NCBI GenBank assembly: GCA_946803715.1
Contig: CAMPET010000309.1
Span: 28,598-80,750 of the forward strand
From: Beroe ovata
Taxonomy: Eukaryota; Ctenophora; Nuda; Beroida; Beroidae
DNA length: 52,153 nt
Reading direction: 5' to 3'
The notes below the pieces were generated by a model, which was not told the origin of the DNA, made no database searches, and saw only the letters and a list, made by a program, of their open reading frames with translations. Below are positions 44,671 to 52,153 of the stretch, piece by piece; the stretch's first letter is position 1, and each line of letters starts with the position of its first letter. The position numbers were made by a program, and so were the translations under genes.

Positions 44671-45497
44671 ATATTCACTAAAAAACTAGTATCGAATTGT
44701 TGTTGATCATTTTCCATGTGTAGATAAGGCGGGTACCTCTGCTCGTTTATAGCATGATGCTTGGGTTGATTCAGAGCATGGGACTGAACAGGTGGGCGTT
44801 GGCTCGCCCTCGTTTGAGTGTTTGCCCTATTATGGAGAGTTGGTTCACGTTTGGTTGTCTTCAAATGGGTAAGTTTACAGTTACGGTCGAAGCATTCGAA
44901 TTTTCGAAGCGAGTCTGGACAGATATCGGGATGGAGAAACTTGCAGGCTGCGCCCTTACGGCAGGTGCGAGGTGAGTTCGGCCCGAAACTGCAAAAGAAC
45001 TTGCACTTCTTCGGATGAAAAAACTGACAATGTTCTCCGTTTACTAGTTTTCTACCCGATATACCATGTGGGCATGTGCCCTTCTTCAGGGCTGAGCAGA
45101 CCGTGGCACTGTGGTATGGAGCATCTGTCCCCGCCGAGGTGGTAGAATCACTCTGGTAGGAAGAGTAAGTAGCACGTACGGCGGGTGGCTCGTCAGGTGA
45201 AGGGGATGCGTTTGTTACAGAGTCACTAGTTATGGGCAGTTGTACATCGCTAGGACCCTGTGACGGCGGGTTACTGGCTGGTAGCTCTAGATCAATATTG
45301 CATGGAGGGGCAACATATCTGTAGTCAGGGTTCTGAGTACGTGTTATGCAAGCTTCGCACAACCAGGTAGTACCTGCTGGTCCACTGATCTCTCTATTGC
45401 ATTGAGGATGTGCATACTGGTAGCAGAGAAAACATCTCAGTGTATTACTCTGTGGCGCAGTGTCAAAGTCGATACAGTACATGGATTCACAGTTCAA
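44439..45497 (-). CDS. family A retrotransposon ORF1 protein (PHD plus CCCH fingers)
   Basis: A 352-aa intact frame. Residues about 1-52 form a PHD-like Cys/His cluster (MNCESMYCIDFD, LRCFLCYQYAHPQC, TTWLCEAC). Residues about 125-220 hold three CCCH-like fingers. A Gln/Pro-rich stretch and a helix (NDQQQFDTSFLVNICQHVK) follow. ORF1 proteins of such elements bind the element RNA. The last 230 bases overlap ORF2 in another frame, which suggests ORF2 is reached by reinitiation or frameshifting. Confidence 0.8.
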   Translation of the reverse strand: MNCESMYCIDFDTAPQSNTLRCFLCYQYAHPQCNREISGPAGTTWLCEACITRTQNPDYRYVAPPCNIDLELPASNPPSQGPSDVQLPITSDSVTNASPSPDEPPAVRATYSSYQSDSTTSAGTDAPYHSATVCSALKKGTCPHGISGRKLVNGEHCQFFHPKKCKFFCSFGPNSPRTCRKGAACKFLHPDICPDSLRKFECFDRNCKLTHLKTTKREPTLHNRANTQTRASQRPPVQSHALNQPKHHAINEQRYPPYLHMENDQQQFDTSFLVNICQHVKNDIQGEITTMKKELSNLTNQLMAISQSVVNRFPYPMPQAPPVSSQVTMNNPIQNQLPNLYPYPCNAPNYSS

Positions 45498-45565
45498 GCA
45501 CGTCGCCGGGAAATAAGATTCGATAGCGAGTACGATTCTATCTGCTAATCTGCGACGGTTTTTAA

Positions 45566-45697
45566 TGTAGTATGTGTGGTAAGTACCCAGTCATTGCCAG
45601 CATGTAGTATGTGTGGTAAGTACCAAATCATTGCTAGTATGTAGTATGTGTGGTAAGTACACAGTCATTGCTAGCATGTAGTACGTGTGGTAAGTAC
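45566..45697. repeat. 37-bp minisatellite, right array
   Basis: About 3.5 units of the same GTGTGGTAAGTACCCAGTCA-type repeat as at 34201-34307, in the same orientation, with single-base variants (GCCAGC, ACCAAATC). It ends at the N at 45698. Confidence 0.85.
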
Positions 45698-45698
45698 N

Positions 45699-45736
45699 GT
45701 CGTGCGCGGATTCAAACGAGGCAGAATAGCATGAGC
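45699..45736. repeat. inverted repeat, left arm
   Basis: About 37 bases starting GTCGTGCGCGGATTCAAACG are repeated in inverted orientation at 52072-52109 with one mismatch. It begins directly after an N. Confidence 0.75.
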
Positions 45737-45857
45737 TGCGTAAAATTTGAGGATCAATTTTATACAACATAATTTTTCATGCTAAGCTTTAGCTTTCTGA
45801 CGCGTTATGACGTTGAAAATAATTTGCCAGTGCGACAGGGTCCATCATGCATCATCG

Positions 45858-45955
45858 TTGTAGGATTTCACCCTACCCTTGCTGGCGGGATTTTATCCCT
45901 GGCCTCGGGGCGCATTGAAAATCGCGCGCACCGAGGGTAGGGTAAAATCCTACAA
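45858..45955. mobile_element. 98-bp MITE with 9-bp target duplication
   Basis: Terminal inverted repeats TTGTAGGATTTCACCCTACC and TTGTAGGATTTTACCCTACC, flanked by the 9-base direct repeat GCATCATCG at 45849-45857 and 45956-45964. The inside is CG-rich. A 9-bp duplication is typical of Mutator-like transposons and a few others, so the superfamily is a guess. Confidence 0.8.
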
Positions 45956-45964
45956 GCATCATCG

Positions 45965-46228
45965 ATCAACAAGTAGAATCTTGCATATAATTATAAAATT
46001 TGGCATATTATTATTATCGTTGATAATATCAAATTTAGTTCATTTTTATCAAATTTGACATTTTGAGGAAAATCAATATTCTCATGGGGATAATTATATT
46101 AATTGTTATTTATAATCAGGAAAACAAATTGTTTGGTAAACCAAATTCTTATTTTACTACATTGAAACTATCATAAATCATTGTATGTTCACATTGTCAT
46201 TTCACTATAGTCAATAGTGATTGGTCTA
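45965..46228. other. AT-rich flank of family B element
   Basis: Very AT-rich unique sequence between the MITE and the 3' tail of the retrotransposon. No gene was recognised. Confidence 0.5.
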
Positions 46229-46469
46229 TCAATAATAATAATAATAAATTGAAATTTATGAACACTGCTCTTAAGACAAGCTTATACTCAGCAGTGTTGA
46301 ACCGAAACGAAACCTTTGAAGATGAAGATGAAATACTTAAACAAACGACTAGTACCTTTCATAACAGTTGCCTGGTTTTTAACCAGTCTAAAAAAGTGGC
46401 GTGAAAAAGTGAGAAAAATAAAATGATACAGTAAAAGTTTGGGTTATGAAAGCACAAACGGCTTAAAAT

Positions 46470-49289
46470 TCATCTAGCTAGTTTCATAGTGTCTGATGTG
46501 GACAGATTGAACAAGAATGTTTTAAGAAGTTTTTTAAATGTGTCAGTATTGGAGGCAGTTGTGATATGATTTGGGAGGTTGTTGAAGATCTTGGGACCAA
46601 TGAATGATAGGCCTTTTTGACCCAATCTTGTGTTTCTAACTGGGGTCATAAGCCTTGGTGTGAAACCATGGTATGAGTAAATGAACATATCCTTGATATA
46701 CTCGGGTGCTTGTCCATTGATTGCTTTGTATGATATGAGTGCAATTTTGAAGACAATGCGCTTTCTAATCTGAAGCCAATGAAGGTTGTGAAGATCGTCA
46801 CCAACATGGTCGTACTTATATTTACCTGTTAACATCTTAGCAGCACAGTTTTGGATTACCTGTAACTGGTTAAGGAGCCTCTCAGATATGCCATAGTACA
46901 AGCAATTGCAGTAGTCCAAGCATGAGATGACCATGCTGTTAACAACTGATTTCATCTGCTCCTTAGTTAACAGAAAGCGAATTTTACTCAGATTCCGTAT
47001 GGTTCGGAATGAATTCCTCTTTAACGTGCTTATCTGGCTTTGAAATGTTAAATGACGGTCAATGTGGACTCCAAGATTCTTGACTGTTGACAAAAACCTA
47101 ATTGTTGTTCCACTGGCGAGATTGACACCATTTATTATTATCTGATTGAGTATCTTGCTAGATCCAAAAACTATTATCTGGGTCTTAGGTTCATTCAGTT
47201 GAAGAAAGTACTTTGCCATCCATTTCCTGATCGTGTCAAAACAGTCATTTATTTGAGTGGTCAGCATATGAACCTGTTCAGATGGTGTGAAAGTTTTTGA
47301 TATTTGATGATCATCTGCATACCCAAAGATGTTAAAGCCAAGTCTTTTAACACACATGTATATGGATCTGATGTATATGTTAAAGAGAACCGGACCTAAG
47401 ACAGATCCCTGTGGAACTCCGAACTTGATTGTTATGGTGTCAGATGTAACAATTCCAAGTCTAATTCGCTGTGCTCGGCTCTTAAGAAAGCTTGTGAACC
47501 ATGCTAGTGCAGTTCCTCTGATGCCGATTTCGTTTTTAAGAATCTGTAGGAGCAGGGAATGGTCTACAGTGTCAAAAGCAGCACTGAGGTCTAGAAGCAT
47601 GACAATAGTTGCTGATTGCTCATCCGATGCTACAAGAATATCATTTACAACCTTAACTAGAATTGTTTCCGTGCTATGATTCTTCTTGTACGCAAATTGC
47701 TCAGGACAATGTAGGTTATTCTGCCGCAAATGATTATTGAGTCTTTTTAAAACAACTCGTTCAACAAGCTTACCCAAGAAGGTTAGGTTGGACACTGGAC
47801 GGTAGCTGTTAAGACTATTTGCATCAAGTTTCTTATCCTTCAGTAAGGGGGTGATGTCTGCAAGTTTCAATCCATCCATGCAGCCAGTGCGAAGTGATAG
47901 GTTTACAAGGTCCACTAAGATTGGCATCAATGAGTCAATATTACCTTCTAGCAATTGCTGAGGAAGCATGTCAGCTGGGGAACATTTTACTCCACTTTCA
48001 CTGATAATTTCTTGAATTTCTTCAGATGTGGTAGGTGTGAATTCAAACATTTCAGTAATAGTGTCAGAAGATTGAGGTAATGCTGGTGCTATGGAATCTG
48101 GCTCAAATTTTGAACGAATTTTATCAATCTTGTCAATATAGAACTGATTAAAGTCCATAGCAAGTTTCCCAATATCGTCTTCATCAGGTAGAGTGTGACT
48201 TTTCTGTCTATCAAGGACCTTGATGACGACACTGTAGAGGGTTCGTGCATTACCCTTAGCATGATTGATAATCTTTCCAAGATACCTTTCCTTCTTTGTC
48301 TTGGCCAACATAGTACATTGAAGGCACAACTCTTTGTACAACATAAAAGCATCATCCGAGATGTGTTTACTTCTTTCAGCCTGGCGTCTCAACTTTCTAA
48401 GTTCCCTATATTCTTTATCGAACCATGGAGCTTTATCTACAACTGAAATGATCTTATTAGTCATAGGAGCGTGATGATCAACAAGGCTTTTGAGAGAATT
48501 GAACAAACCAGAGACACATGACCCGAAACATTTTTCAGTATCAAAGGATTTGACTATCTCTTGAACATCTGCTGAGAAGTCGACTCCATTGATCTGCTCA
48601 AGATTCCTCACACTAATTTCCTTGAAGTACTTGCCTTTCATCTTGGTTTTTAGAGAATAGAATATAGGGAAATGATCGGAACCCAAGGAGTTTAGAGGCT
48701 CTACAGCAGCAGTGGCATTGACAGTATCATTTAGTGAGTAAAGGAATACCTGGTCAAGAGATCCACCACCAGTATGAGTTGGGTGATCGACCAGTCTTCT
48801 CATTCCATAAGAATTGAAAATGTCAAGACACTGCTTCTCGACACCAGATTTTGTTTCGAAGTGCACGTTCATATCTCCAGCAATGATAAAGTTGTCTGAT
48901 TTAGTGGATATTTCTGAGATTAAGATATCAAGTTCATGCGGGAAAACAGATGTGAGAGTCCCTGTCCTGTATATGGTCACAAGTGCAATTTTGGCTATCT
49001 CAGTTTTTATCCAAACTGCAATAAACTCAAAGCTATCAAATGTCTTGAGCAACTTGTATTGAAAAACAGGCATGCCAGTTTTGAAAATTACTGCAACCCC
49101 ACCCCCTCTCATATCTTTCCTAAAGTCATGGAAAATGGAGTAACCATATGATTTCACAATGCTTGTTGTAATGTTGGAATCATGACGAAGCCAAGTTTCA
49201 CAAACAGAGGCAACAAAAATGTCTCTGTCATCTAACAGGCTCATGAAATCATCCACTTTGTTATTCAATGACCTAGGATTGAAGAGCAT
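46470..49289 (-). CDS. family B ORF2: APE endonuclease and reverse transcriptase
   Basis: A 939-aa intact frame. Endonuclease in residues about 1-225 (SVCETWLRHD with catalytic Glu; IAGDMNVHF; SDHFPIFYS). Linker about 225-480. Reverse transcriptase about 480-760 (NSYRPVSNLTFLGKLVERVV; MLLDLSAAFDTVDH; FGVPQGSVLGPVLFNIYI; FGYADDHQISK with the catalytic Asp pair). The C-terminal region with CLDYCNCLYYG, LHNLHWLQIRKRI and a KKLLKTFLFNL end is typical of CR1/L2-like ORF2. It nicks target DNA and copies the element RNA from the nick. Confidence 0.92.
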   Translation of the reverse strand: MLFNPRSLNNKVDDFMSLLDDRDIFVASVCETWLRHDSNITTSIVKSYGYSIFHDFRKDMRGGGVAVIFKTGMPVFQYKLLKTFDSFEFIAVWIKTEIAKIALVTIYRTGTLTSVFPHELDILISEISTKSDNFIIAGDMNVHFETKSGVEKQCLDIFNSYGMRRLVDHPTHTGGGSLDQVFLYSLNDTVNATAAVEPLNSLGSDHFPIFYSLKTKMKGKYFKEISVRNLEQINGVDFSADVQEIVKSFDTEKCFGSCVSGLFNSLKSLVDHHAPMTNKIISVVDKAPWFDKEYRELRKLRRQAERSKHISDDAFMLYKELCLQCTMLAKTKKERYLGKIINHAKGNARTLYSVVIKVLDRQKSHTLPDEDDIGKLAMDFNQFYIDKIDKIRSKFEPDSIAPALPQSSDTITEMFEFTPTTSEEIQEIISESGVKCSPADMLPQQLLEGNIDSLMPILVDLVNLSLRTGCMDGLKLADITPLLKDKKLDANSLNSYRPVSNLTFLGKLVERVVLKRLNNHLRQNNLHCPEQFAYKKNHSTETILVKVVNDILVASDEQSATIVMLLDLSAAFDTVDHSLLLQILKNEIGIRGTALAWFTSFLKSRAQRIRLGIVTSDTITIKFGVPQGSVLGPVLFNIYIRSIYMCVKRLGFNIFGYADDHQISKTFTPSEQVHMLTTQINDCFDTIRKWMAKYFLQLNEPKTQIIVFGSSKILNQIIINGVNLASGTTIRFLSTVKNLGVHIDRHLTFQSQISTLKRNSFRTIRNLSKIRFLLTKEQMKSVVNSMVISCLDYCNCLYYGISERLLNQLQVIQNCAAKMLTGKYKYDHVGDDLHNLHWLQIRKRIVFKIALISYKAINGQAPEYIKDMFIYSYHGFTPRLMTPVRNTRLGQKGLSFIGPKIFNNLPNHITTASNTDTFKKLLKTFLFNLSTSDTMKLAR

Positions 49290-49333
49290 TAGGTTCAGGG
49301 AGGCACTTATTTCACAGGAATCATTGTGACCAA

Positions 49334-50665
49334 TTACTTTCCTTGGAAAAAAGGGATTGTCTTCTTCACTTTTTCCAGTTGCTCAAGGTAGATTGGGCAT
49401 GAAACACTGTTAGCTTCATGGGTAGTGCAATCGCTCCCAGCTTTAGTACAATTCACACAACAGCTTGCTCCCGGGTCACCCTTCACAGTGCAATCTCGAG
49501 TTTCATGATTCTGTGCACAAAACCCACATTTAGCTTCATTTTTACACTCCTTGCTATGGTGGCCGAACTCCTGGCACTTGTAGCACCGAAGCACAAAAAC
49601 TCTGTCATAAACCTTACATGCTTGAGAACCAACAAAAAGACGATCATTTTGTTTTGATATGACTGATCTAATGATATTACTGACTCTAATAGTTGCCCTG
49701 AAAATATTTCTATTGTTACGAAGAGGTGCAACATAGATAACCTCCAATATTTTATCTTCAGGACATTCAGATGTCTCAATAATGGACATGATCTGAGGGT
49801 TTTGATTCTTTACCATGGTGCATATATCCTCCTTTGAATATTCCCTGTTAAAGCCAACCACATTTATAGAAGGGACTTTACTAGCAACCTTTTCAATTCT
49901 ATGCTCAGGACATTGGGCCATAATTTTGCCTTTTAGTTTCTCAGCATCAGACTTACTATTCACTATGATACCTGTATCAGAAGAACGCTTCAAAGTGAAA
50001 GTTTTATGTACAGAAATCCCACTATCAACACAAATTTTCTCCAATTTGTCAGCACTGACAGGGTTGCCATTTTCATCATTCTTGATTGCCATCATGTGCT
50101 TCATATGCTCTGTGCGCTGTCTGTCCTCCCAAGCATTCTGAGTGACAATGTTTCTCTGAGAGTGGCTGTTAGAAGTAGCCTGTGGGACATTCTGTTCACA
50201 TAATATAGACTTCAAATCGGAAATTTCAGATTTAAAAGCAGTCTTCATTGAGTCAATTTTCTTCTCCAATATATCCACACGATCAACAGTGGCAAGTGCT
50301 CTTTTCTCTTCCTCACAAGTCAAACAGAAATCACAAATGAAAAGAAAACGACCAAACCTTCTTTCATATGCTCCTGTTTTGTTAACAGCAGGCTGCAGCT
50401 GATTGGAGAACACAGTTGGGGCACTAACACAGTTTTTCTCATTAGAACAATTGATTGCGTGAAACATGTTTTTGCAAAACCAGCATCTGATTACATGAGC
50501 ATCAACATTTACATTTGAATCACATGCATTGCAGTAGCCATCAGTGATGAGATTAGGGGCAGTATTAATGATTCCATCTGTACCATCAGTACCCACATCA
50601 GAGTCTGGGTCCTGAAAGAGTACCATCCTATTTGAAGAACCCCAGAAGCTACCAAAATTGGTCAA
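49334..50665 (-). CDS. family B ORF1: PHD-like and CCHC zinc-knuckle protein
   Basis: A 443-aa intact frame. Residues about 40-115 contain a PHD-like Cys/His cluster (DGYCNACDSN, IRCWFCKNMFHAINC, FICDFCLTC). A coiled-coil stretch (VDRVDILEKKIDSMK) follows, and a central RRM-like region is possible. The C-terminus has CCHC knuckles (LRCYKCQEFGHHSKEC, KCGFCAQNHETRDC) and a further Cys cluster. It is likely the RNA-binding chaperone of the element. Confidence 0.88.
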   Translation of the reverse strand: MTNFGSFWGSSNRMVLFQDPDSDVGTDGTDGIINTAPNLITDGYCNACDSNVNVDAHVIRCWFCKNMFHAINCSNEKNCVSAPTVFSNQLQPAVNKTGAYERRFGRFLFICDFCLTCEEEKRALATVDRVDILEKKIDSMKTAFKSEISDLKSILCEQNVPQATSNSHSQRNIVTQNAWEDRQRTEHMKHMMAIKNDENGNPVSADKLEKICVDSGISVHKTFTLKRSSDTGIIVNSKSDAEKLKGKIMAQCPEHRIEKVASKVPSINVVGFNREYSKEDICTMVKNQNPQIMSIIETSECPEDKILEVIYVAPLRNNRNIFRATIRVSNIIRSVISKQNDRLFVGSQACKVYDRVFVLRCYKCQEFGHHSKECKNEAKCGFCAQNHETRDCTVKGDPGASCCVNCTKAGSDCTTHEANSVSCPIYLEQLEKVKKTIPFFQGK

Positions 50666-50791
50666 CTATCACAAAACAGAAGAAGCAAAGGTGCTATCTC
50701 TGTGAGCTCTAGGCTTTGCAGCAAAACTTTATACTTTGAGCTGGGGTTCCTCAAATTTGATTGTAATAAGTAGTGTTGATAAGTTTAAAAN

Positions 50792-51271
50792 TGTTACCTC
50801 TTTTTCAAAAAACGTTTCAATTTAAGGCAAGCAAGACTCTTGTGTCTTTTCCTGATGTAAATCACACAGCTCCTTTGTTTGATTTCTGACATACTCTACT
50901 GATAAAGAAACACATTGAAACAACATAACAGTTTACAAAATGATGAATCTGATTCTTAGGATTAACAATTCATGAATACATGACAGTAATTCAAAGCAAT
51001 TAAAAGCTTCACTATACGGTACCTGGTAATATGAATTTTGAATATGCAAAAAATTACTAGGTACCTAAACAAGTACAGAAATTCAGCCTCCAAAGGACAT
51101 GGGGATGTACACTGAACAAAAAACAGGGATAGTTATCATTAATCAATTGACAAGTTTTGATTCTGAAAGTTATTGAAAGACATGGCATGGTGAGATTTGA
51201 TTAATCCAAATTGCATCATCAATCAAGGTACTAAGTACATGAGTAGATAATTAGTTTGCAGTGTTAGTTTG
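50792..51271 (-). pseudogene. second copy of exon 1 of the small basic gene
   Basis: Repeats 39921-40400. Exon 1 corresponds to 50798-50892 (ATG at 50892-50890, donor at 50797) and is unchanged in protein sequence, with one synonymous difference seen. Exon 2 is absent because the sequence begins at the N (50791). It is either a haplotype or contig overlap of the locus at 39.4-40.4 kb, or a flank duplicated around a large insertion. Confidence 0.7.
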
Positions 51272-52071
51272 GTTCATCAACAAGTTCTGTATGATGAATA
51301 GTTTAAGTTGATAATTCAAAATATGTATGCCAAAATATAGCTTGCATTGCGTATTGTTAGAAATGTGTGTGGTTAGAATCTGAAACAGAGTGCTTGACTC
51401 AAAGTGCAAGTATACATTTATCCAATTGAATAGTGTGGCTGATTAACTAGGCACTGGTTCGAGAGATTGCCCATACAGACAACAGAGCAAGACACAGATA
51501 GATTATGACTTGTGATCAGCATAGACAGGTTGTGACCTGCAAGAACAAGTCAGAGACATCTTGAGATCAAGGTCATTCAATATTCATTAGTCAATGAATA
51601 CTCAAAGAATATATATATATACCTGAGAAACATTTTTGCATTTTTAAGCTGAGGTATAAGTTTATAAACTGGTTTTTTACTTCTGTATCCAATACCAATT
51701 TTCAAAATGTATTTCACATAGCTGTACTTAGTTGTGCTTATCTCACATAGTTATACTATTACTAAGTTAAATAGTGTTTTAAGTACCATCACAGTGCAAG
51801 TGCTCAGAACATTCATCAAAAAGATGTGCCATTGGATCCCAATTCCAGCCTCCAAAAACAGAGGTTTTCTTATCAAAAAAATTCTTACCGTATCTTATCT
51901 AGACTTTAAAATTTTAGGTTCAAACTTTTTTAGTTTCTCAAGTCTCAACCTAAGGAGATTTTCATTTTCCCAGAATTCTGTGCTGAGTTTCCTCAATTTT
52001 ATGAAATTGAACTACGATTTTTTTTCCTACCGTTGGCGCCGCGCAATTGTCATTTTGCCAAGGCTCGTGCT
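51272..52071. other. AT-rich region, possible weak minus-strand exon
   Basis: This continues the upstream flank of the small gene. On the minus strand, about 51898-52012 could encode a helical peptide (RKLSTEFWENENLLRLRLEK) but splice support is poor. No other feature was seen. Confidence 0.25.
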
Positions 52072-52109
52072 ATTCTGCCTCGTTTGAATCCGCGCACGAC
52101 CGTACTTGC
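52072..52109. repeat. inverted repeat, right arm
   Basis: Inverse complement of 45699-45736 with one mismatch, and the bases beyond it (TAC) also match across the N. The two arms bracket a 6.4-kb block containing the family B element. Confidence 0.75.
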
Positions 52110-52131
52110 GATGCGCCTGCCAGCTTTCATG

Positions 52132-52153
52132 CTAACCTAACCCTAACCTAACC
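52132..52153. repeat. short telomere-like repeat at window end
   Basis: CTAACCTAACCCTAACCTAACC mixes CCTAA and CCCTAA units, close to the animal telomere repeat. About 22 bases are visible and the window ends here, so it may be a true sequence end or a chance interstitial tract. Confidence 0.4.

Larger units (their letters stand above)
43588..45565 (-). mobile_element. family A non-LTR retrotransposon, 5' half
   Basis: Holds the 5' UTR, complete ORF1 and the start of ORF2, and is cut at the N (43587) within the endonuclease. Compared with 36486-38038 the shared part is nearly identical but differs by scattered substitutions and the T-run length. It is therefore a second copy or the other haplotype of the same insertion. 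Confidence 0.8.
46229..50790 (-). mobile_element. family B non-LTR retrotransposon, both ORFs open
   Basis: On the minus strand: a short 5' leader (50666-50790), ORF1 (49334-50665), a 44-base gap, ORF2 (46470-49289), and a 3' UTR ending in a (TTA)n tail (46229-46248). Such microsatellite tails are characteristic of CR1/L2-type elements. No stop or frameshift interrupts either ORF, so this copy is recent. The 5' end is uncertain because an N follows at 50791. Confidence 0.88.

Noticed and set aside
52072-52109. tRNA-like B-box (GTTTGAATCC) in the inverted repeat
   Set aside because: The flanks do not form a T-arm or cloverleaf.

Overview
The window reads as nuclear DNA of an animal. It has many-exon genes with short GT-AG introns, animal protein architectures (PH/coiled-coil/TBC Rab-GAP, Ig/Fn3 adhesion protein, annexin, selenoprotein-type MsrB), many CA/GT microsatellites, foldback MITEs and several CR1/L2-like non-LTR retrotransposons. 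A sponge or other early-branching marine invertebrate fits best, but that is inference; no marker gene fixes the taxon.

Layout. 1-3.4 kb: a 492-bp tandem repeat ending in a foldback MITE, then CG-rich foldback repeats. 4.0-4.9 kb (-): the last three exons of an unrecognised gene. 6.0-6.5 kb: a clean 266-bp MITE with TA target duplication and a diverged inverted relative of the left-end repeat. 7.8-8.4 kb (+): a short, divergent, two-repeat annexin-like gene. 8.5-23.9 kb (-): one large gene rebuilt from 14 phase-consistent exons, giving PH, coiled coil, TBC Rab-GAP (TBC1D2/Armus-like) and a C-terminal JIP/ARHGEF10-like beta-propeller. Its introns hold a nested two-exon secreted cysteine-rich gene on the opposite strand (16.5-17.3 kb), a decayed retrotransposon (20.8-22.2 kb) and a MITE (23.5-23.7 kb). 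26.2-32.5 kb (-): an Ig-Ig-Ig-Fn3-Ig surface protein with a hydrophobic C-terminus. 34.1 kb (+): an isolated exon whose splice donor runs into a 37-bp minisatellite.

34.3-50.8 kb is mostly non-LTR retrotransposon sequence of two families on the minus strand. Family A (PHD plus CCCH-finger ORF1) has one 5'-truncated, frameshifted copy and one copy holding only its 5' half. Family B (PHD plus CCHC ORF1) has one frameshifted partial copy and one copy with both ORFs open. Between them lie the first two exons of methionine sulfoxide reductase B1 and a small two-exon gene. The first exon and flank of that small gene recur 10.9 kb away, at 50.8-51.3 kb.

Single-base Ns lie at repeat or microsatellite junctions throughout (1881, 6601, 14303, 22413, 34101, 38039, 40401, 43587, 45698, 50791), and a 64-base N run lies in a CA repeat. 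The right third is therefore probably a chain of contigs joined inside repeats, and its order should be treated with caution.
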